A stretch of DNA of 64,000 bases from AL-N1 sp039178835 (GCA_039178835.1 JBCDFA010000001.1:1-64000), one strand, 5' to 3'. Counted from the stretch's first letter, positions 17,392 through 26,640 are shown. Program-made: numbers and translations. Notes: generated by a model not told the origin, from the sequence alone.

Positions 17392-19059
17392 TTATGATCG
17401 ATAGAGCTTGACCCGACGATTCGGCTCATGCCCTTGACTCTCTGATTTGAGATTGTATCGTTCGGCCATCTGATGTTGGAGGCGGCGAATGTAGTTACTG
17501 CGTGGGGTCAACTCCACAGCCTGATGTTCACCATTCAACATTTGGGTAATGGCCTCTTCGGTTTCCAGCCGTGCTTGTACTTCTTCCTCACGATTGAGAT
17601 GAGGGCGTTTACCAGGAACCTGTTCAGCTATTTGAATGTTAAAAACATCTGCCAGCTGACGTTCCATTTGTGTGATAGTGTTATTACGCAAAACATAGAC
17701 AGGGACACCACGATCTGCAGCTTGCCGCACCCGGTTGGCCCCTTGACGATAATAGCTTTTCAGGGTCATGACCATAGTTGCGTCTTGCATATCACGTACT
17801 ATAGCTGCTGGTACTCGTAAATTGCCAATGGCACGCTCCAGTCGATCTCGGCTTACCCCATACGGGTAGATGCGCTGCTGTGGTTTTGCGAACACATTCC
17901 CTGCATCTGCTCGTACATTCCGATTGCGTGGCCCATTCACATACTGTGGTGTGGCACTGCGTTGTTCACGTGAGCCATTACGTTCTCGCCGCATACCACC
18001 AACAGTTTGCTGTGCGAGCGTGACTTCTTGTTGACCAATAAAAGGGTCGCTCATTGGTTGGATGGTAATCTGACCATCCGCATCGCGTTGGCGTAACTCG
18101 GCCTGTGGTAATTCACTTCGTAATAAACTGTCAACAGCATTGGCAACATCATTATAAACGATAACTTCGTCCCAACTGCGGATTTCTACTAATACATCGA
18201 ATGTTGGGGGGGCTTTGCGTTCCAGCACCGTTTTTTGTGTTCCGCGTCTCCGTGCCTCATCGTCGCCCAACGTTACTGCCTGGATGCCACCAATTAAGTC
18301 TGAAAGTGTTGGATTTACCATCAGATTATCGAGATTGTTGCCGTGCGCTGTGCCAATCAGCTGGACACCACGTTCGGCGATGGTACGTGCTGCCAGGGCT
18401 TCTAGTTCTGTACCAATCTCATCAATCACAATTACTTGGGGCATATGATTTTCGACTGCTTCGATCATGACCGCATGCTGTTCGGCTGGACGTGGGACCT
18501 GCATGCGTCGTGCACGTCCAATACCTTGATGGGGAATGTCGCCATCGCCGGCAATTTCATTTGATGTGTCAACAATCACTACTCGTTTGCGTAATTCTTC
18601 GGCCAACACACGGGCCGTTTCGCGTAGCATGGTCGTTTTTCCGACCCCTGGCTGACCAAGTAGCAGCACACTGCGCCCAGAGTCGATCAAGTCGCGCAAA
18701 ATTGCTATTGTACCAAAGACAGCTCGTCCGACTCGACATGTCAGTCCAATAGCTTTACCCGCACGATTACGAATGGCCGAAATGCGATGTAGGGTTCGTG
18801 GAATACCAGCACGATTATCTTCACCAAACTCCCCAATGCGTGCCATAACATAATCGATATCATCTTGTGATACCTCATGATCACTGAGGAATACTTCGGA
18901 AGTGCGGTACCGTGCTTCTGGCATACGTCCGAGATCCATAATAATCTCAAGCAAGTCTTCTTTGCCTTCGGCGGTATTGTCAAGACTATGTCGAATGTGA
19001 GGAGGAAGAGCCTCCAGTAATAGATCTATGTTGCTGGTGATGTCGCGTTGCTCTGTCAT
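17392..19059 (-). CDS. R3H-domain AAA ATPase (Ycf45/SpoIIIAA-like)
   Basis: About 555 residues. ATPase core with Walker A LLGQPGVGKTTMLRE, NEIAGDGDIPHQGIGRARR and Walker B VIVIDEIGTELEA, the arrangement of chloroplast Ycf45-type ATPases. A low-complexity Arg-rich middle follows, and a C-terminal R3H single-strand nucleic-acid-binding region with SNYIRRLQHQMAERYNL. Suitable starts are ATG 19059 or 19071. The precise role in bacteria is not known; nucleic-acid binding is suggested by the R3H domain. Its beginning overlaps the GNAT-like gene by 74-86 bases, so translation is probably coupled. Confidence 0.88.
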   Translation of the reverse strand: MTEQRDITSNIDLLLEALPPHIRHSLDNTAEGKEDLLEIIMDLGRMPEARYRTSEVFLSDHEVSQDDIDYVMARIGEFGEDNRAGIPRTLHRISAIRNRAGKAIGLTCRVGRAVFGTIAILRDLIDSGRSVLLLGQPGVGKTTMLRETARVLAEELRKRVVIVDTSNEIAGDGDIPHQGIGRARRMQVPRPAEQHAVMIEAVENHMPQVIVIDEIGTELEALAARTIAERGVQLIGTAHGNNLDNLMVNPTLSDLIGGIQAVTLGDDEARRRGTQKTVLERKAPPTFDVLVEIRSWDEVIVYNDVANAVDSLLRSELPQAELRQRDADGQITIQPMSDPFIGQQEVTLAQQTVGGMRRERNGSREQRSATPQYVNGPRNRNVRADAGNVFAKPQQRIYPYGVSRDRLERAIGNLRVPAAIVRDMQDATMVMTLKSYYRQGANRVRQAADRGVPVYVLRNNTITQMERQLADVFNIQIAEQVPGKRPHLNREEEVQARLETEEAITQMLNGEHQAVELTPRSNYIRRLQHQMAERYNLKSESQGHEPNRRVKLYRS

Positions 19060-20053
19060 ATTGCTGTGCATCACTCCTATGTGGAAGTATGGTCGGCACA
19101 GGGGCACGTGATTCCAGACTTGGTTCTAAGGCTGGCTTTAGGATTACGGAACTCCGTTCTGCCACTGTTGTTCGTTTACAAAGGAGCATTTGTTCACCAA
19201 TAGGTTGAAACCCCAGATCACCAGCGGGAAGCAAAATTTCACGCTGGTAATCCCGTAACAGAAGATACACTGGCTGTGAGTCCGGGATTTGTCCCAGGCC
19301 GAATCGTAAAATATCAGTTGTAATATCACGGTGTTCCGGTCGCAATAGTAGGGTGAATGTATGTCCCATCACTCCACTAGTAAGTTGCAAATATGCCGTA
19401 AGATCGTCATCAGGACCCAGCACCCAGCCACGTCGACGTAGTCGCTTACCCTGGCCACGTGGGAGTGCCCAAGTACGACTTTCACGCGCTTCTGCATATT
19501 GTACGAGACGGGGTGTTATTGCGCCGTACAGTTTGTGAATAGCCCACACATCACGACGAGATTGGGAACGCATTGGAGCCAACGTTGTTCCCTGATCCCA
19601 ATCGGGTCCTTCTAATCGAAGGACAGTTTGTTGTGTATAGTTGTCAAACCCAAGTTGTCGGAAAACCTCTCGTAGCTCCTCATGACCCTGTGAGAGGGCT
19701 GCATACAATCGTTGAATGTGGTGGTGTCCTGCTTGAATACATACGTCCTCCAGAAGACGAAACCAGATATCATGGTCCGTAATATGGCGACATCGTGCAC
19801 CATAGATAGCCATTAGGACAATATCTTGTTCCGGCCGCTTACTCCGCCCGACTGATTGAATGGCCGCACGCACACCCGGCTCACGATACATGAGGGTTAA
19901 CCCATCTGATCCATTGCCTTCCAGTAAACAACGAATGAGAAACCAAACACGTCGGTGTGGCCGAGCCAACATGATTTGGTTGTACAACATGACTTGATGA
20001 CGTGGTTTGCGTCGTAGTGTCCACAAGTCGCCTAGTGTGGCGGGTCCTATCAT
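18986..20053 (-). CDS. GNAT-like protein of unknown substrate
   Basis: 355 residues, very rich in Arg and His. Two stretches look like the end of GNAT acyltransferase folds: LREVFRQLGFDNYTQQTVLR around 130-150 and LLPAGDLGFQPIGEQMLL around 285-305, suggesting two tandem GNAT-like modules. The C-terminal 40 residues are Ser/His-rich and overlap the next gene. It lies 20 bases after pdxT and runs into the R3H ATPase gene. The assignment to GNAT is tentative. Confidence 0.6.
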   Translation of the reverse strand: MIGPATLGDLWTLRRKPRHQVMLYNQIMLARPHRRVWFLIRCLLEGNGSDGLTLMYREPGVRAAIQSVGRSKRPEQDIVLMAIYGARCRHITDHDIWFRLLEDVCIQAGHHHIQRLYAALSQGHEELREVFRQLGFDNYTQQTVLRLEGPDWDQGTTLAPMRSQSRRDVWAIHKLYGAITPRLVQYAEARESRTWALPRGQGKRLRRRGWVLGPDDDLTAYLQLTSGVMGHTFTLLLRPEHRDITTDILRFGLGQIPDSQPVYLLLRDYQREILLPAGDLGFQPIGEQMLLCKRTTVAERSSVILKPALEPSLESRAPVPTILPHRSDAQQYDRATRHHQQHRSITGGSSSSHST

Positions 20054-20073
20054 AATTGTTCTAGTAGGCCTTG

Positions 20074-20646
20074 TTACAATTCTAGAAAATAGCGATGAAA
20101 GCGATCATCGTTTGATAATTCAGGGTGGAAGCAAGTCAACAGGAATGCCCCCTGTTGCGCTGCTACAATGTGTTGTCCTTCCAATGTTGCGATAGTATCT
20201 ACATCACGTTCAGGTGATTCGAGCAATGGTGCTCGGATAAAGATGGCATGAAATGAATCTTCACCAAGTGATGGAACATTAAGATTGGCTTCAAAACTGT
20301 CCAATTGCCGTCCGAAAGCATTTCGTTTTGCCGTGATATCAACAAGTGCAAGGCTTGGCTGACCTGCTGGACGACCTTCTGCGATATGTTTGGCCATCAA
20401 AATGGCCCCTGCACAGGTCCCCCAGATAGGTAGGCCTTGGAGCCCCCGCTCTCGGATAGGTTCCAATAGGTTATACATAACAAGCAATTTCCCAATTGCG
20501 GTGCTTTCACCTCCTGGAATAATAAGACGATCAACATATTCCAGATGTTTCGGGAGACGGACTTGTTGTGTGGAAACGCCCAGCTTTTGAAGGACTTGTT
20601 CGTGTTCGCGAAAGTCACCTTGAAGGGCGAGAATACCTACTATCAT
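20074..20646 (-). CDS. pdxT: Pyridoxal 5'-phosphate synthase glutaminase subunit
   Basis: 190 residues. Class I glutaminase that feeds ammonia to PdxS. Catalytic Cys in IWGTCAGAILMAK, the His-x-Glu pair in CFHPELSND, and the family opening GILALQGDFREH are intact. PGGESTAIGKLL forms the oxyanion region. It follows pdxS by 44 bases. Confidence 0.97.
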   Translation of the reverse strand: MIVGILALQGDFREHEQVLQKLGVSTQQVRLPKHLEYVDRLIIPGGESTAIGKLLVMYNLLEPIRERGLQGLPIWGTCAGAILMAKHIAEGRPAGQPSLALVDITAKRNAFGRQLDSFEANLNVPSLGEDSFHAIFIRAPLLESPERDVDTIATLEGQHIVAAQQGAFLLTCFHPELSNDDRFHRYFLEL

Positions 20647-20690
20647 AAGGACAAGAAACCTTCAATCGTTGGTGTCACACGGCAGTATGG

Positions 20691-21572
20691 CTACCATCCA
20701 CGTTCAGCCATACGTTGATCATCAGTCAGTGTTTGCACATTGATGCCTACCATTGCTTCGCCAAGTCCCCGACTGATCTGTCCGATGATTTCAGGTTCGT
20801 TGTAGTGAGTGGTTGCTTCAACAATTGCACGAGCGCGCTTGGCTGGATCACCAGATTTGAAGATACCTGAGCCAACGAACACACCATCTACACCAAGCTG
20901 CATCATCAGCGCAGCATCGGCAGGTGTAGCGATTCCACCCGCGGCAAAGTTGACGACCGGAAGTTTGCCTGTTTCGGCAATCTCTTTGACCAGATGATAT
21001 GGTGCCCTAAGGTCTTTTGCTGCACTATACAGTTCGTCCGTACTCATATTTTGTAAACGTCGAATAGTTCCATACACTGCACGAGCATGGCGAACCGCTT
21101 CGACAACGTTGCCGGTTCCGGCTTCTCCCTTGGTGCGAAGCATGGCTGCACCTTCGTTTACCCTGCGGAGTGCTTCATCCAAATCGCGACAACCACAGAC
21201 AAAGGGAACTTTAAACTCATGTTTATCAATGTGGTGCTCTTCATCCGCTGGAGTGAGCACTTCACTTTCATCTATATAATCGACACCTATGGCTTCAAGC
21301 ACTTGTGCTTCTACAAAATGCCCAATACGTGCCTTGGCCATCACAGGTATCGTAACAGCTTCCATAATTTCAACAATAAGTTCTGGGTCACTCATCCGTG
21401 CAACCCCACCGTTAGCGCGTATGTCAGCAGGGACGCGCTCAAGTGCCATAACGGCAACGGCACCAGCCTCTTCGGCAATACGGGCCTGCTCAGCATTGAC
21501 AACGTCCATAATGACGCCGCCTTTTAACATTTGTGCCAAGCCCACTCTGGTTGTCCAGGTTGACTTTTCCAT
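20691..21572 (-). CDS. pdxS: Pyridoxal 5'-phosphate synthase synthase subunit
   Basis: 293 residues, TIM-barrel enzyme that makes PLP from ribose 5-phosphate, glyceraldehyde 3-phosphate and ammonia. Active-site lysines sit in VMAKARIGHF and in MLRTKGEAGTGN; the GGVARMSDP and FAAGGIATPADAA phosphate loops are present. It is the first gene of a long minus-strand run (pdxS-pdxT-GNAT-like-R3H ATPase-tmk-darA) with its own good promoter, and GAGGG five bases before ATG. Confidence 0.98.
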   Translation of the reverse strand: MEKSTWTTRVGLAQMLKGGVIMDVVNAEQARIAEEAGAVAVMALERVPADIRANGGVARMSDPELIVEIMEAVTIPVMAKARIGHFVEAQVLEAIGVDYIDESEVLTPADEEHHIDKHEFKVPFVCGCRDLDEALRRVNEGAAMLRTKGEAGTGNVVEAVRHARAVYGTIRRLQNMSTDELYSAAKDLRAPYHLVKEIAETGKLPVVNFAAGGIATPADAALMMQLGVDGVFVGSGIFKSGDPAKRARAIVEATTHYNEPEIIGQISRGLGEAMVGINVQTLTDDQRMAERGW

Positions 21573-21615
21573 ACTTTACCCTCGCCGTTCAAATAATGAT
21601 TTGTTTTCGATAATA

Positions 21616-21644
21616 ATTGTACCACCCTTCGACACGTGCGGCAA
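21616..21644 (-). promoter_or_regulatory. pdxS operon promoter
   Basis: TTGCCG (21644-21639), 17-base spacer, extended TGG-TACAAT (21621-21616) on the minus strand. The predicted leader before pdxS is about 40 bases. Confidence 0.7.
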
Positions 21645-21726
21645 TCGTCCTCTCGACTGAGGTGTTCATACAGGGGTCTTATAGTGCATAGCAGTCAGTG
21701 ATTATACGTGTGAAAGAAGTACACAC

Positions 21727-21757
21727 AAAAGAGGGTATGGTTGACCACACCCTCTTC
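21727..21757 (-). terminator. Intrinsic terminator of sodA
   Basis: AAGAGGGTGTGG and CCATACCCTCTTTT form a stem of about 11 bp with one mismatch around a 4-base loop, followed by T-rich sequence on the minus strand. It lies 30 bases past the sodA stop. Confidence 0.85.
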
Positions 21758-21785
21758 CATCGTTCTCTTGAAATGTAGTTAGAAC

Positions 21786-22391
21786 TTACTTCTCAAAGTT
21801 TGCTGCTACAGTGTCCCAGTTCACGGTGTTCCACCACGCACTGAGGTAATCTGGTCGGCGGTTCTGGTACTTGAGGTAGTAGGCATGCTCCCATACATCA
21901 ATACCCATGAGTGGGGTTTGACCATCCATAAAAGGGCTATCCTGATTGGCACTGCTCAGCACATGTAGTTTGCCGCTAGTGTCTTTCACAAGCCAAGACC
22001 AGCCACTCCCAAAGCGCTTGACACCTGCATCAATCATTTGTTGCTTGAATGTGTTGAAATCACCAAATGTGCTGGTGATAGCCTGAGCCAGGGCGCCTTT
22101 TGGCTCGCCACCACCGTTTGGTCCCATAATGGACCAGAACAGGGTGTGGTTTGCATGCCCACCGCCATTGTTGCGTACTGCCATGCGAATACCTTCTGGC
22201 ACATCGTTGATGTTGCGAAGAATGTCTTCAATGGTTTGACTTTGCAAATTAGCGTGTCCTTCGAGTGCGGCATTCAAATTGTTGACATAAGTTGCGTGGT
22301 GCTTGCCGTGATGAATCTGCATGGTTTGTGTGTCGATGTGTGGTTCCAATGCAGCAAAATCGTATGGAAGTGATGGTAGTGTAAAAGCCAT
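21786..22391 (-). CDS. sodA: Superoxide dismutase (Mn/Fe)
   Basis: 201 residues. Removes superoxide in the cytoplasm. Metal ligands are His in MQIHHGKHHATYV, His in GGGHANHTLFW, and Asp/His in GIDVWEHAYY. The GGHANH and GSGWSWL motifs suggest the Mn or cambialistic type more than the strict Fe type, without proof. No secretion signal. ATG 22391 has AGGAGG six bases upstream. It lies downstream of a SufR-like redox regulator on the same strand, with a hairpin between them. Confidence 0.96.
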   Translation of the reverse strand: MAFTLPSLPYDFAALEPHIDTQTMQIHHGKHHATYVNNLNAALEGHANLQSQTIEDILRNINDVPEGIRMAVRNNGGGHANHTLFWSIMGPNGGGEPKGALAQAITSTFGDFNTFKQQMIDAGVKRFGSGWSWLVKDTSGKLHVLSSANQDSPFMDGQTPLMGIDVWEHAYYLKYQNRRPDYLSAWWNTVNWDTVAANFEK

Positions 22392-22441
22392 GAAATCCTC
22401 CTGAAAATTCTATAGAGACTACAAGACAAGACGAACAAACG

Positions 22442-22468
22442 AACTGAGCAGAGAAAACCTGCTCAGTT
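22442..22468 (-). terminator. Hairpin between regulator and sodA
   Basis: AACTGAGCAG / CTGCTCAGTT forms a perfect 10-bp stem with a 7-base loop. On the minus strand it is followed by the moderately T-rich CGTTTGTTCGTC. It is probably the terminator of the SufR-like gene. It could also be a leaky attenuator governing sodA, since no good separate sodA promoter fits in the remaining 50 bases. Confidence 0.65.
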
Positions 22469-22544
22469 ATAGGAGGGGAAATATCCCTATCAATCGTGTT
22501 ACAGTGCTACTTTTGGATGGTTGATGCTAGACAAACGTACCGAT

Positions 22545-23180
22545 TTAAGCCATATTAATACGGTAACGACAAAATGTCGCACCTTCTACAATGGAAGTTT
22601 CACGTACAATAGATGCGCCGAGTACATCTTCATAGAGTATTAGCTCCGATGCACACATCTGCCGATATTCACGAGCCACGCAGTCAACGGGGCAGTTATG
22701 TTGGGTGAGCACAAATACCCCTTCCTCTATCTGCTCCCATTCACACATGAATCCCTGCTCGTTCAGTATGACTGTTAACTCTTTTACTTGTTCTACTAAT
22801 GACTTGTTAGCCAGACGTGGCCCATAGATTTTAGCTAGGTGTTCACGACGCGCCGTCAGAAACTTATCAATGGCTGGTTTGCCTCCGGAGGCCTCAATAA
22901 ATGTGATAGCTTCAACAGCAAGCTTATCATAACCTTTGGGAAACAGTGCTTCAGCCTCTTCGGTTAGTGCATACAGATGACTTGGTCGACCTACGCCTCG
23001 CCTTACACTGGAAACATAGACAAGATTGTCACGTTCCAGCAAAGCTAAATGTTGACGTATACCAACAGTACCAATCCCTAAAGCTTCCCCTAGTTCAGTG
23101 GCTGTCATCTCGCCCTGACGTCGAATCTGTTGTATGATCTGTTGACGTGTTTCACCTTGCTCACGATGCTCTGTGGTCAT
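22545..23180 (-). CDS. SufR-like Fe-S transcriptional regulator
   Basis: 211 residues. An N-terminal winged helix (MTATELGEALGIGTVGIRQH) is followed by a C-terminal domain with cysteines in HNCPVDCVAREYRQMCASEL and a later FCRY, the spacing expected for a [4Fe-4S] cluster in the SufR/DeoR-like family. These proteins repress suf or oxidative-stress genes when the cluster is intact. Neighbouring sodA suggests it controls superoxide defence. Start ATG 23180 has AGGAG seven bases upstream. A palindrome lies at its own transcription start. Confidence 0.85.
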   Translation of the reverse strand: MTTEHREQGETRQQIIQQIRRQGEMTATELGEALGIGTVGIRQHLALLERDNLVYVSSVRRGVGRPSHLYALTEEAEALFPKGYDKLAVEAITFIEASGGKPAIDKFLTARREHLAKIYGPRLANKSLVEQVKELTVILNEQGFMCEWEQIEEGVFVLTQHNCPVDCVAREYRQMCASELILYEDVLGASIVRETSIVEGATFCRYRINMA

Positions 23181-23202
23181 CGATATGCTCCTGAAACTGA
23201 TC

Positions 23203-23229
23203 TATATTACATTTTTTGTACATAATATA
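23203..23229. repeat. Inverted repeat at the regulator's start site
   Basis: TATATTA (23203-23209) and TAATATA (23223-23229), 13 bases apart. It spans the first transcribed bases predicted from the SufR-like gene's promoter and may be its autoregulatory operator. Confidence 0.5.
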
Positions 23230-23235
23230 ACAATG

Positions 23236-23265
23236 AGTATAGCACTCCGTTTTCTGCTTTGTCAA
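23236..23265 (-). promoter_or_regulatory. Promoter of the SufR-like regulator
   Basis: Consensus TTGACA (23265-23260), 18-base spacer, TATACT (23241-23236) on the minus strand. The start site falls near 23229, at the inverted repeat. Confidence 0.8.
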
Positions 23266-23324
23266 GTAAATACTTTTGAAACTGTTCTTTTGTTCAGGCT
23301 GCATCATATACCAACAGAAAAAAC

Positions 23325-23353
23325 TTGACAATTGGTCTGCTTACTCGTACACT
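23325..23353 (+). promoter_or_regulatory. Promoter of the SDR gene
   Basis: Consensus TTGACA (23325-23330), 17-base spacer, TACACT (23348-23353). It is divergent from the regulator promoter, about 60 bases away, so both could be under the same regulator. Confidence 0.75.
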
Positions 23354-23434
23354 CGCACACAATTCATATCTTATCTAAGCAATTCTTTAATCGCTACACT
23401 GTGGTTTTACACTTTTTAACGTCCCATATACACT

Positions 23435-24211
23435 ATGGTTGCTTTACAAAACAAAGTTGTTGTTATTACAGGTGCTTCGAGTGGTTTTGGTAAAATTATC
23501 GCTCAGAAGTGTGTGCAATCTGGTGCTTCGGTAGTTCTTGCTGCCCGTTCAGAAGAACCTTTGGCACATGTTGCAGCTACCTTACAAGGCAATCGTATTT
23601 TAGCTATCCCAACGGATGTGACACAAGATAAGGATGTGGCGCATTTAGTTCGCAGAACACTTGAGCGATTTGGCTCTGTTGATGTTTTGGTTAACAGCGC
23701 TGGATTTGGTGTCATCGATTCGGTGGTAAATGCCTCCCTGTCAGATTTTAATGAGATGTTGGATGTTAATCTTTGTGGTGTTACCCGCTGTACTCAAGCT
23801 TTTTTGCCACATATGCTAGCACAAAGGAGTGGTCATATCATTATGATGGCTTCACTAGCTGGCCTCATTGCAACCAATAACATGGGATTTTATAGCGCCA
23901 GTAAGTTTGCACTCATAGGGATGTCACGTGCCTTAATGCTTGAACTACATGGGACGGGTGTGCTTTGTACAGTCGTATGTCCAGGGATTGCATTGACAGG
24001 ATTTCAACGACGTGCACCTCTTGAGCGTTATGCACGCAGCACACAGTTAGTACCTTGGACAACCGCTGAACGTGTTGCAGATGTTACGTTACGGGCAGTT
24101 GAACGAAAGATACAGGGTGAAATAGTGATTCCACACGTTGGGCGTGTCTTTGCTGTCGCCTGCACTTTGTTCCCTGGTTTGGCTCGACGGGTTATGTCGA
24201 TTATTGGATGA
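23435..24211 (+). CDS. Short-chain dehydrogenase/reductase
   Basis: 258 residues, classical SDR. Cofactor motif TGASSGFG, NSAGFG, catalytic Ser in MMASLAGL and YSASK. AARSEE after the second strand, with Arg, suggests NADP(H) preference, which is inference. The C-terminal residues AVACTLFPGLARRVMSIIG are hydrophobic and may touch the membrane. The substrate is not predictable. It is transcribed divergently from the SufR-like regulator. Confidence 0.9.
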   Translation: MVALQNKVVVITGASSGFGKIIAQKCVQSGASVVLAARSEEPLAHVAATLQGNRILAIPTDVTQDKDVAHLVRRTLERFGSVDVLVNSAGFGVIDSVVNASLSDFNEMLDVNLCGVTRCTQAFLPHMLAQRSGHIIMMASLAGLIATNNMGFYSASKFALIGMSRALMLELHGTGVLCTVVCPGIALTGFQRRAPLERYARSTQLVPWTTAERVADVTLRAVERKIQGEIVIPHVGRVFAVACTLFPGLARRVMSIIG

Positions 24212-24362
24212 GTTTAATCAACTCCCGAACTACAGCATGTGATGAAAATGGTACTAACGTCATGGCAAGCTATCTCCTGCGAAAATAAGGAAATATGGTA
24301 CGATTTGCGATAAACAACCAGCAAGTATTTTGACTGTATACTATTGATGGTAAGAGGATGTT

Positions 24363-25526
24363 ATGACACATGAGCGTATTGCCAAACGAGTAGATCGAGT
24401 ACCACCTTCTGGGATACGACGATTTTTCGACATTGCCGCAACAATGCCAGAAGTGATTTCGTTAGGAATCGGTGAGCCTGATTTTGTAACTCCAGCACCG
24501 TTTCGGGATGCTGCAGTACGCTCCATTCAGGATGGACATACCGCTTATACCTCAAATTCGGGGCTGTTTGAACTGCGTGAGGCAATAGCTCATCATCTTC
24601 AGCGCTTATATGATGTACGTTATGATCCTGAGACAGAGATCCTCATCACTGTGGGTGTGAGTGAAGCACTACAATTGGCCATGCTTGCAACTGTCAATGA
24701 TGGAGATGAAGTGATCGTCCCTGAGCCCTGTTTTGTGGCGTATGCTGCGACAGTAGCTTTCGCGGATGGGATTCCACAACATGTCGCCACATCAGTTGAA
24801 GATGATTTTCAAGTCACCGGTCAAGCTATCGAAGCAGCTATCACACCACGCACACGAGCCATTCTAATCGGTTACCCCAACAATCCAACTGGCGCAGTGA
24901 TGCCCCGTGAGCGATTGCTTGAGGTGGCGAAGATTGCAGAAACGCATGATCTGCTCGTATTTTCGGATGAAATTTATGATCGTTTGGTATATGGCGTTGA
25001 TCATACCTGTTTTGCAACTTTACCCAACATGCGTGAGCGTACAGTCTTGCTCGGTGGCTTCTCCAAAGCCTATGCGATGACTGGCTGGCGTCTTGGTTGG
25101 ATGGCGGCCCCTGCCGATGTGACTGCTGCAGTTCGCAAAATCCACCAGTATGCGATCATGTCTGCTCCGACAATGAGCCAGTATGCCGGGTTGGAAGCGA
25201 TCTTAAATGGGGAGCCTGCTGTCCACGAAATGGTCACCGAATATAATCGGCGTCGGCAAACAATCGTCGCTGGATTCAACCAGATTGGCTTGCCTACCTT
25301 TGAACCAAAGGGTGCATTTTATACATTTCCACAGGTAGGTCATTTGGGTATTACCTGTGAGGAGTTTGCCGAACGATTGCTTTTGGAGCAGCAGGTAGCT
25401 GTTGTTCCAGGGAACGCTTTTGGTCCGAGTGGTGAAGGATTTGTACGTGCCTGTTATGCAACTGCATATGAAAAAATTGAAACGGCGCTTGAACGAATTG
25501 ATGCATTTGTGAAAACACTTCGTTGA
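24363..25526 (+). CDS. Class I/II PLP-dependent aminotransferase
   Basis: 387 residues, fold-type I. PLP lysine in GGFSKAYAMTGWRLGW, GIGEPDFVTP near the N-terminus, GYPNNPTGAV with the conserved Asn, and SDEIYDRL with the Asp that binds the pyridine nitrogen. It resembles aromatic/aspartate aminotransferases of the PatA or AspC type; the substrate is undecided. AAGAGGA precedes the ATG. A TATACT box at 24337-24342 may be its promoter, although no good -35 is seen. Confidence 0.93.
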   Translation: MTHERIAKRVDRVPPSGIRRFFDIAATMPEVISLGIGEPDFVTPAPFRDAAVRSIQDGHTAYTSNSGLFELREAIAHHLQRLYDVRYDPETEILITVGVSEALQLAMLATVNDGDEVIVPEPCFVAYAATVAFADGIPQHVATSVEDDFQVTGQAIEAAITPRTRAILIGYPNNPTGAVMPRERLLEVAKIAETHDLLVFSDEIYDRLVYGVDHTCFATLPNMRERTVLLGGFSKAYAMTGWRLGWMAAPADVTAAVRKIHQYAIMSAPTMSQYAGLEAILNGEPAVHEMVTEYNRRRQTIVAGFNQIGLPTFEPKGAFYTFPQVGHLGITCEEFAERLLLEQQVAVVPGNAFGPSGEGFVRACYATAYEKIETALERIDAFVKTLR

Positions 25527-25601
25527 ATTACAAGTGTGTGATTCGGATGTAACATGACCTCAATCGAACATACTGCTATGTGTAACACGAGGAGTACTAC
25601 T

Positions 25602-25949
25602 ATGACTGAGCAAACAATACCAACAACATCGTCCGATCAGTCGAAGGTTACCGAGGAGCAGCTTTTTTGCTCCCTGACTGGCAAGCCTGTAAGCCGTGAA
25701 GAGGCATACTGGGCACCACCATTTGTTACTGCCCGTGATCTTGTCGTCGTCATATTTCGAACACTCACACAATCGCCAAGCGCTCTTGGTCAGTTGTTAT
25801 TTGCTGAACCAGTCAATGTGCCATATGCACCTGACGCACGTGAACAATTAGCTTCGCGCCGCTCAAGTGAGCAGATGAAGCTATTACTTGGCTTATTGCT
25901 CATTGTAGCGCTCATTGCTGTACCGATTATTCTTTTATCGATGGGTTAG
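25602..25949 (+). CDS. Small membrane protein, unknown function
   Basis: 115 residues from ATG 25602, which has GAGGAG about nine bases upstream; earlier in-frame ATGs lack a site. The N-terminal half holds a FCSLTGKPVSREEAYWAPP segment with one Cys, resembling a degenerate treble-clef start. One transmembrane helix ends the protein (about 90-113). It is followed at 7 bases by the glycosyltransferase gene, so they are probably cotranscribed. Confidence 0.65.
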   Translation: MTEQTIPTTSSDQSKVTEEQLFCSLTGKPVSREEAYWAPPFVTARDLVVVIFRTLTQSPSALGQLLFAEPVNVPYAPDAREQLASRRSSEQMKLLLGLLLIVALIAVPIILLSMG

Positions 25950-25956
25950 GAGACGC

Positions 25957-26640
25957 ATGTTACTCTCAGTTATTATGCCTTGTTACAACGAAGAGGCAAC
26001 GCTTCAACATATTTTGGCGCGTGTACGAACGGTAGAGATGCCAAAGGAGATTATTGCCGTTGATGATCATTCGTCGGACAATACCTATGAAATCTTGTGT
26101 GAGTCTGCCGCAGCAGATCCCGCAATGACCGTGATCCGTCATCCAAGCAATCGTGGGAAAGGTGCGGCCGTTCGTACCGGGCTGGCACGTGCACGTGGCG
26201 ACATTGCCATCATCCAGGATGCTGATTTAGAGTATGATCCCAATGATTATTATGAACTTATCCAGCCAATTGCTGATGGACGAGTTAATGTTGTTTTTGG
26301 TTCTCGTTTCATGGGGCGTCATACAGGTATGTATTTCTGGAATGCGATAGGTAACAAGGGTCTTACATTTCTTACCAACTTTTTATTCAATTGTTGGATA
26401 TCTGACATGGAAACCTGTTATAAGGCTATGAGAACAGATATTCTGCGTGATCTACGACTCGAGAGTAACGATTTTCGACTGGAGCCGGAAATTGCAGCAA
26501 AAGTGCTTAAACGAGGCCACCGCATCTACGAAGTTCCGGTGAGTTACCTTGGACGAACCTATGAAGAGGGAAAGAAGATGCGTCCAAGTCAAGGTTTTCT
26601 TGCTATTGCAGCCTTGTTACGTTATCGGTTATGGGGGTGA
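25957..26640 (+). CDS. Family 2 glycosyltransferase (DPM1-like)
   Basis: 228 residues from ATG 25957, with TAGGAG five bases upstream. GT-A fold: LSVIMPCYNEEATL, AVDDHSSDNT with the first metal/nucleotide Asp, and QDADLEYDP with the DxD-like motif. No membrane helices. It resembles polyprenyl-phosphate mannose or glucose synthases. It lies between a small membrane protein and a sugar-phosphate isomerase gene, consistent with surface glycan synthesis. Confidence 0.9.
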   Translation: MLLSVIMPCYNEEATLQHILARVRTVEMPKEIIAVDDHSSDNTYEILCESAAADPAMTVIRHPSNRGKGAAVRTGLARARGDIAIIQDADLEYDPNDYYELIQPIADGRVNVVFGSRFMGRHTGMYFWNAIGNKGLTFLTNFLFNCWISDMETCYKAMRTDILRDLRLESNDFRLEPEIAAKVLKRGHRIYEVPVSYLGRTYEEGKKMRPSQGFLAIAALLRYRLWG

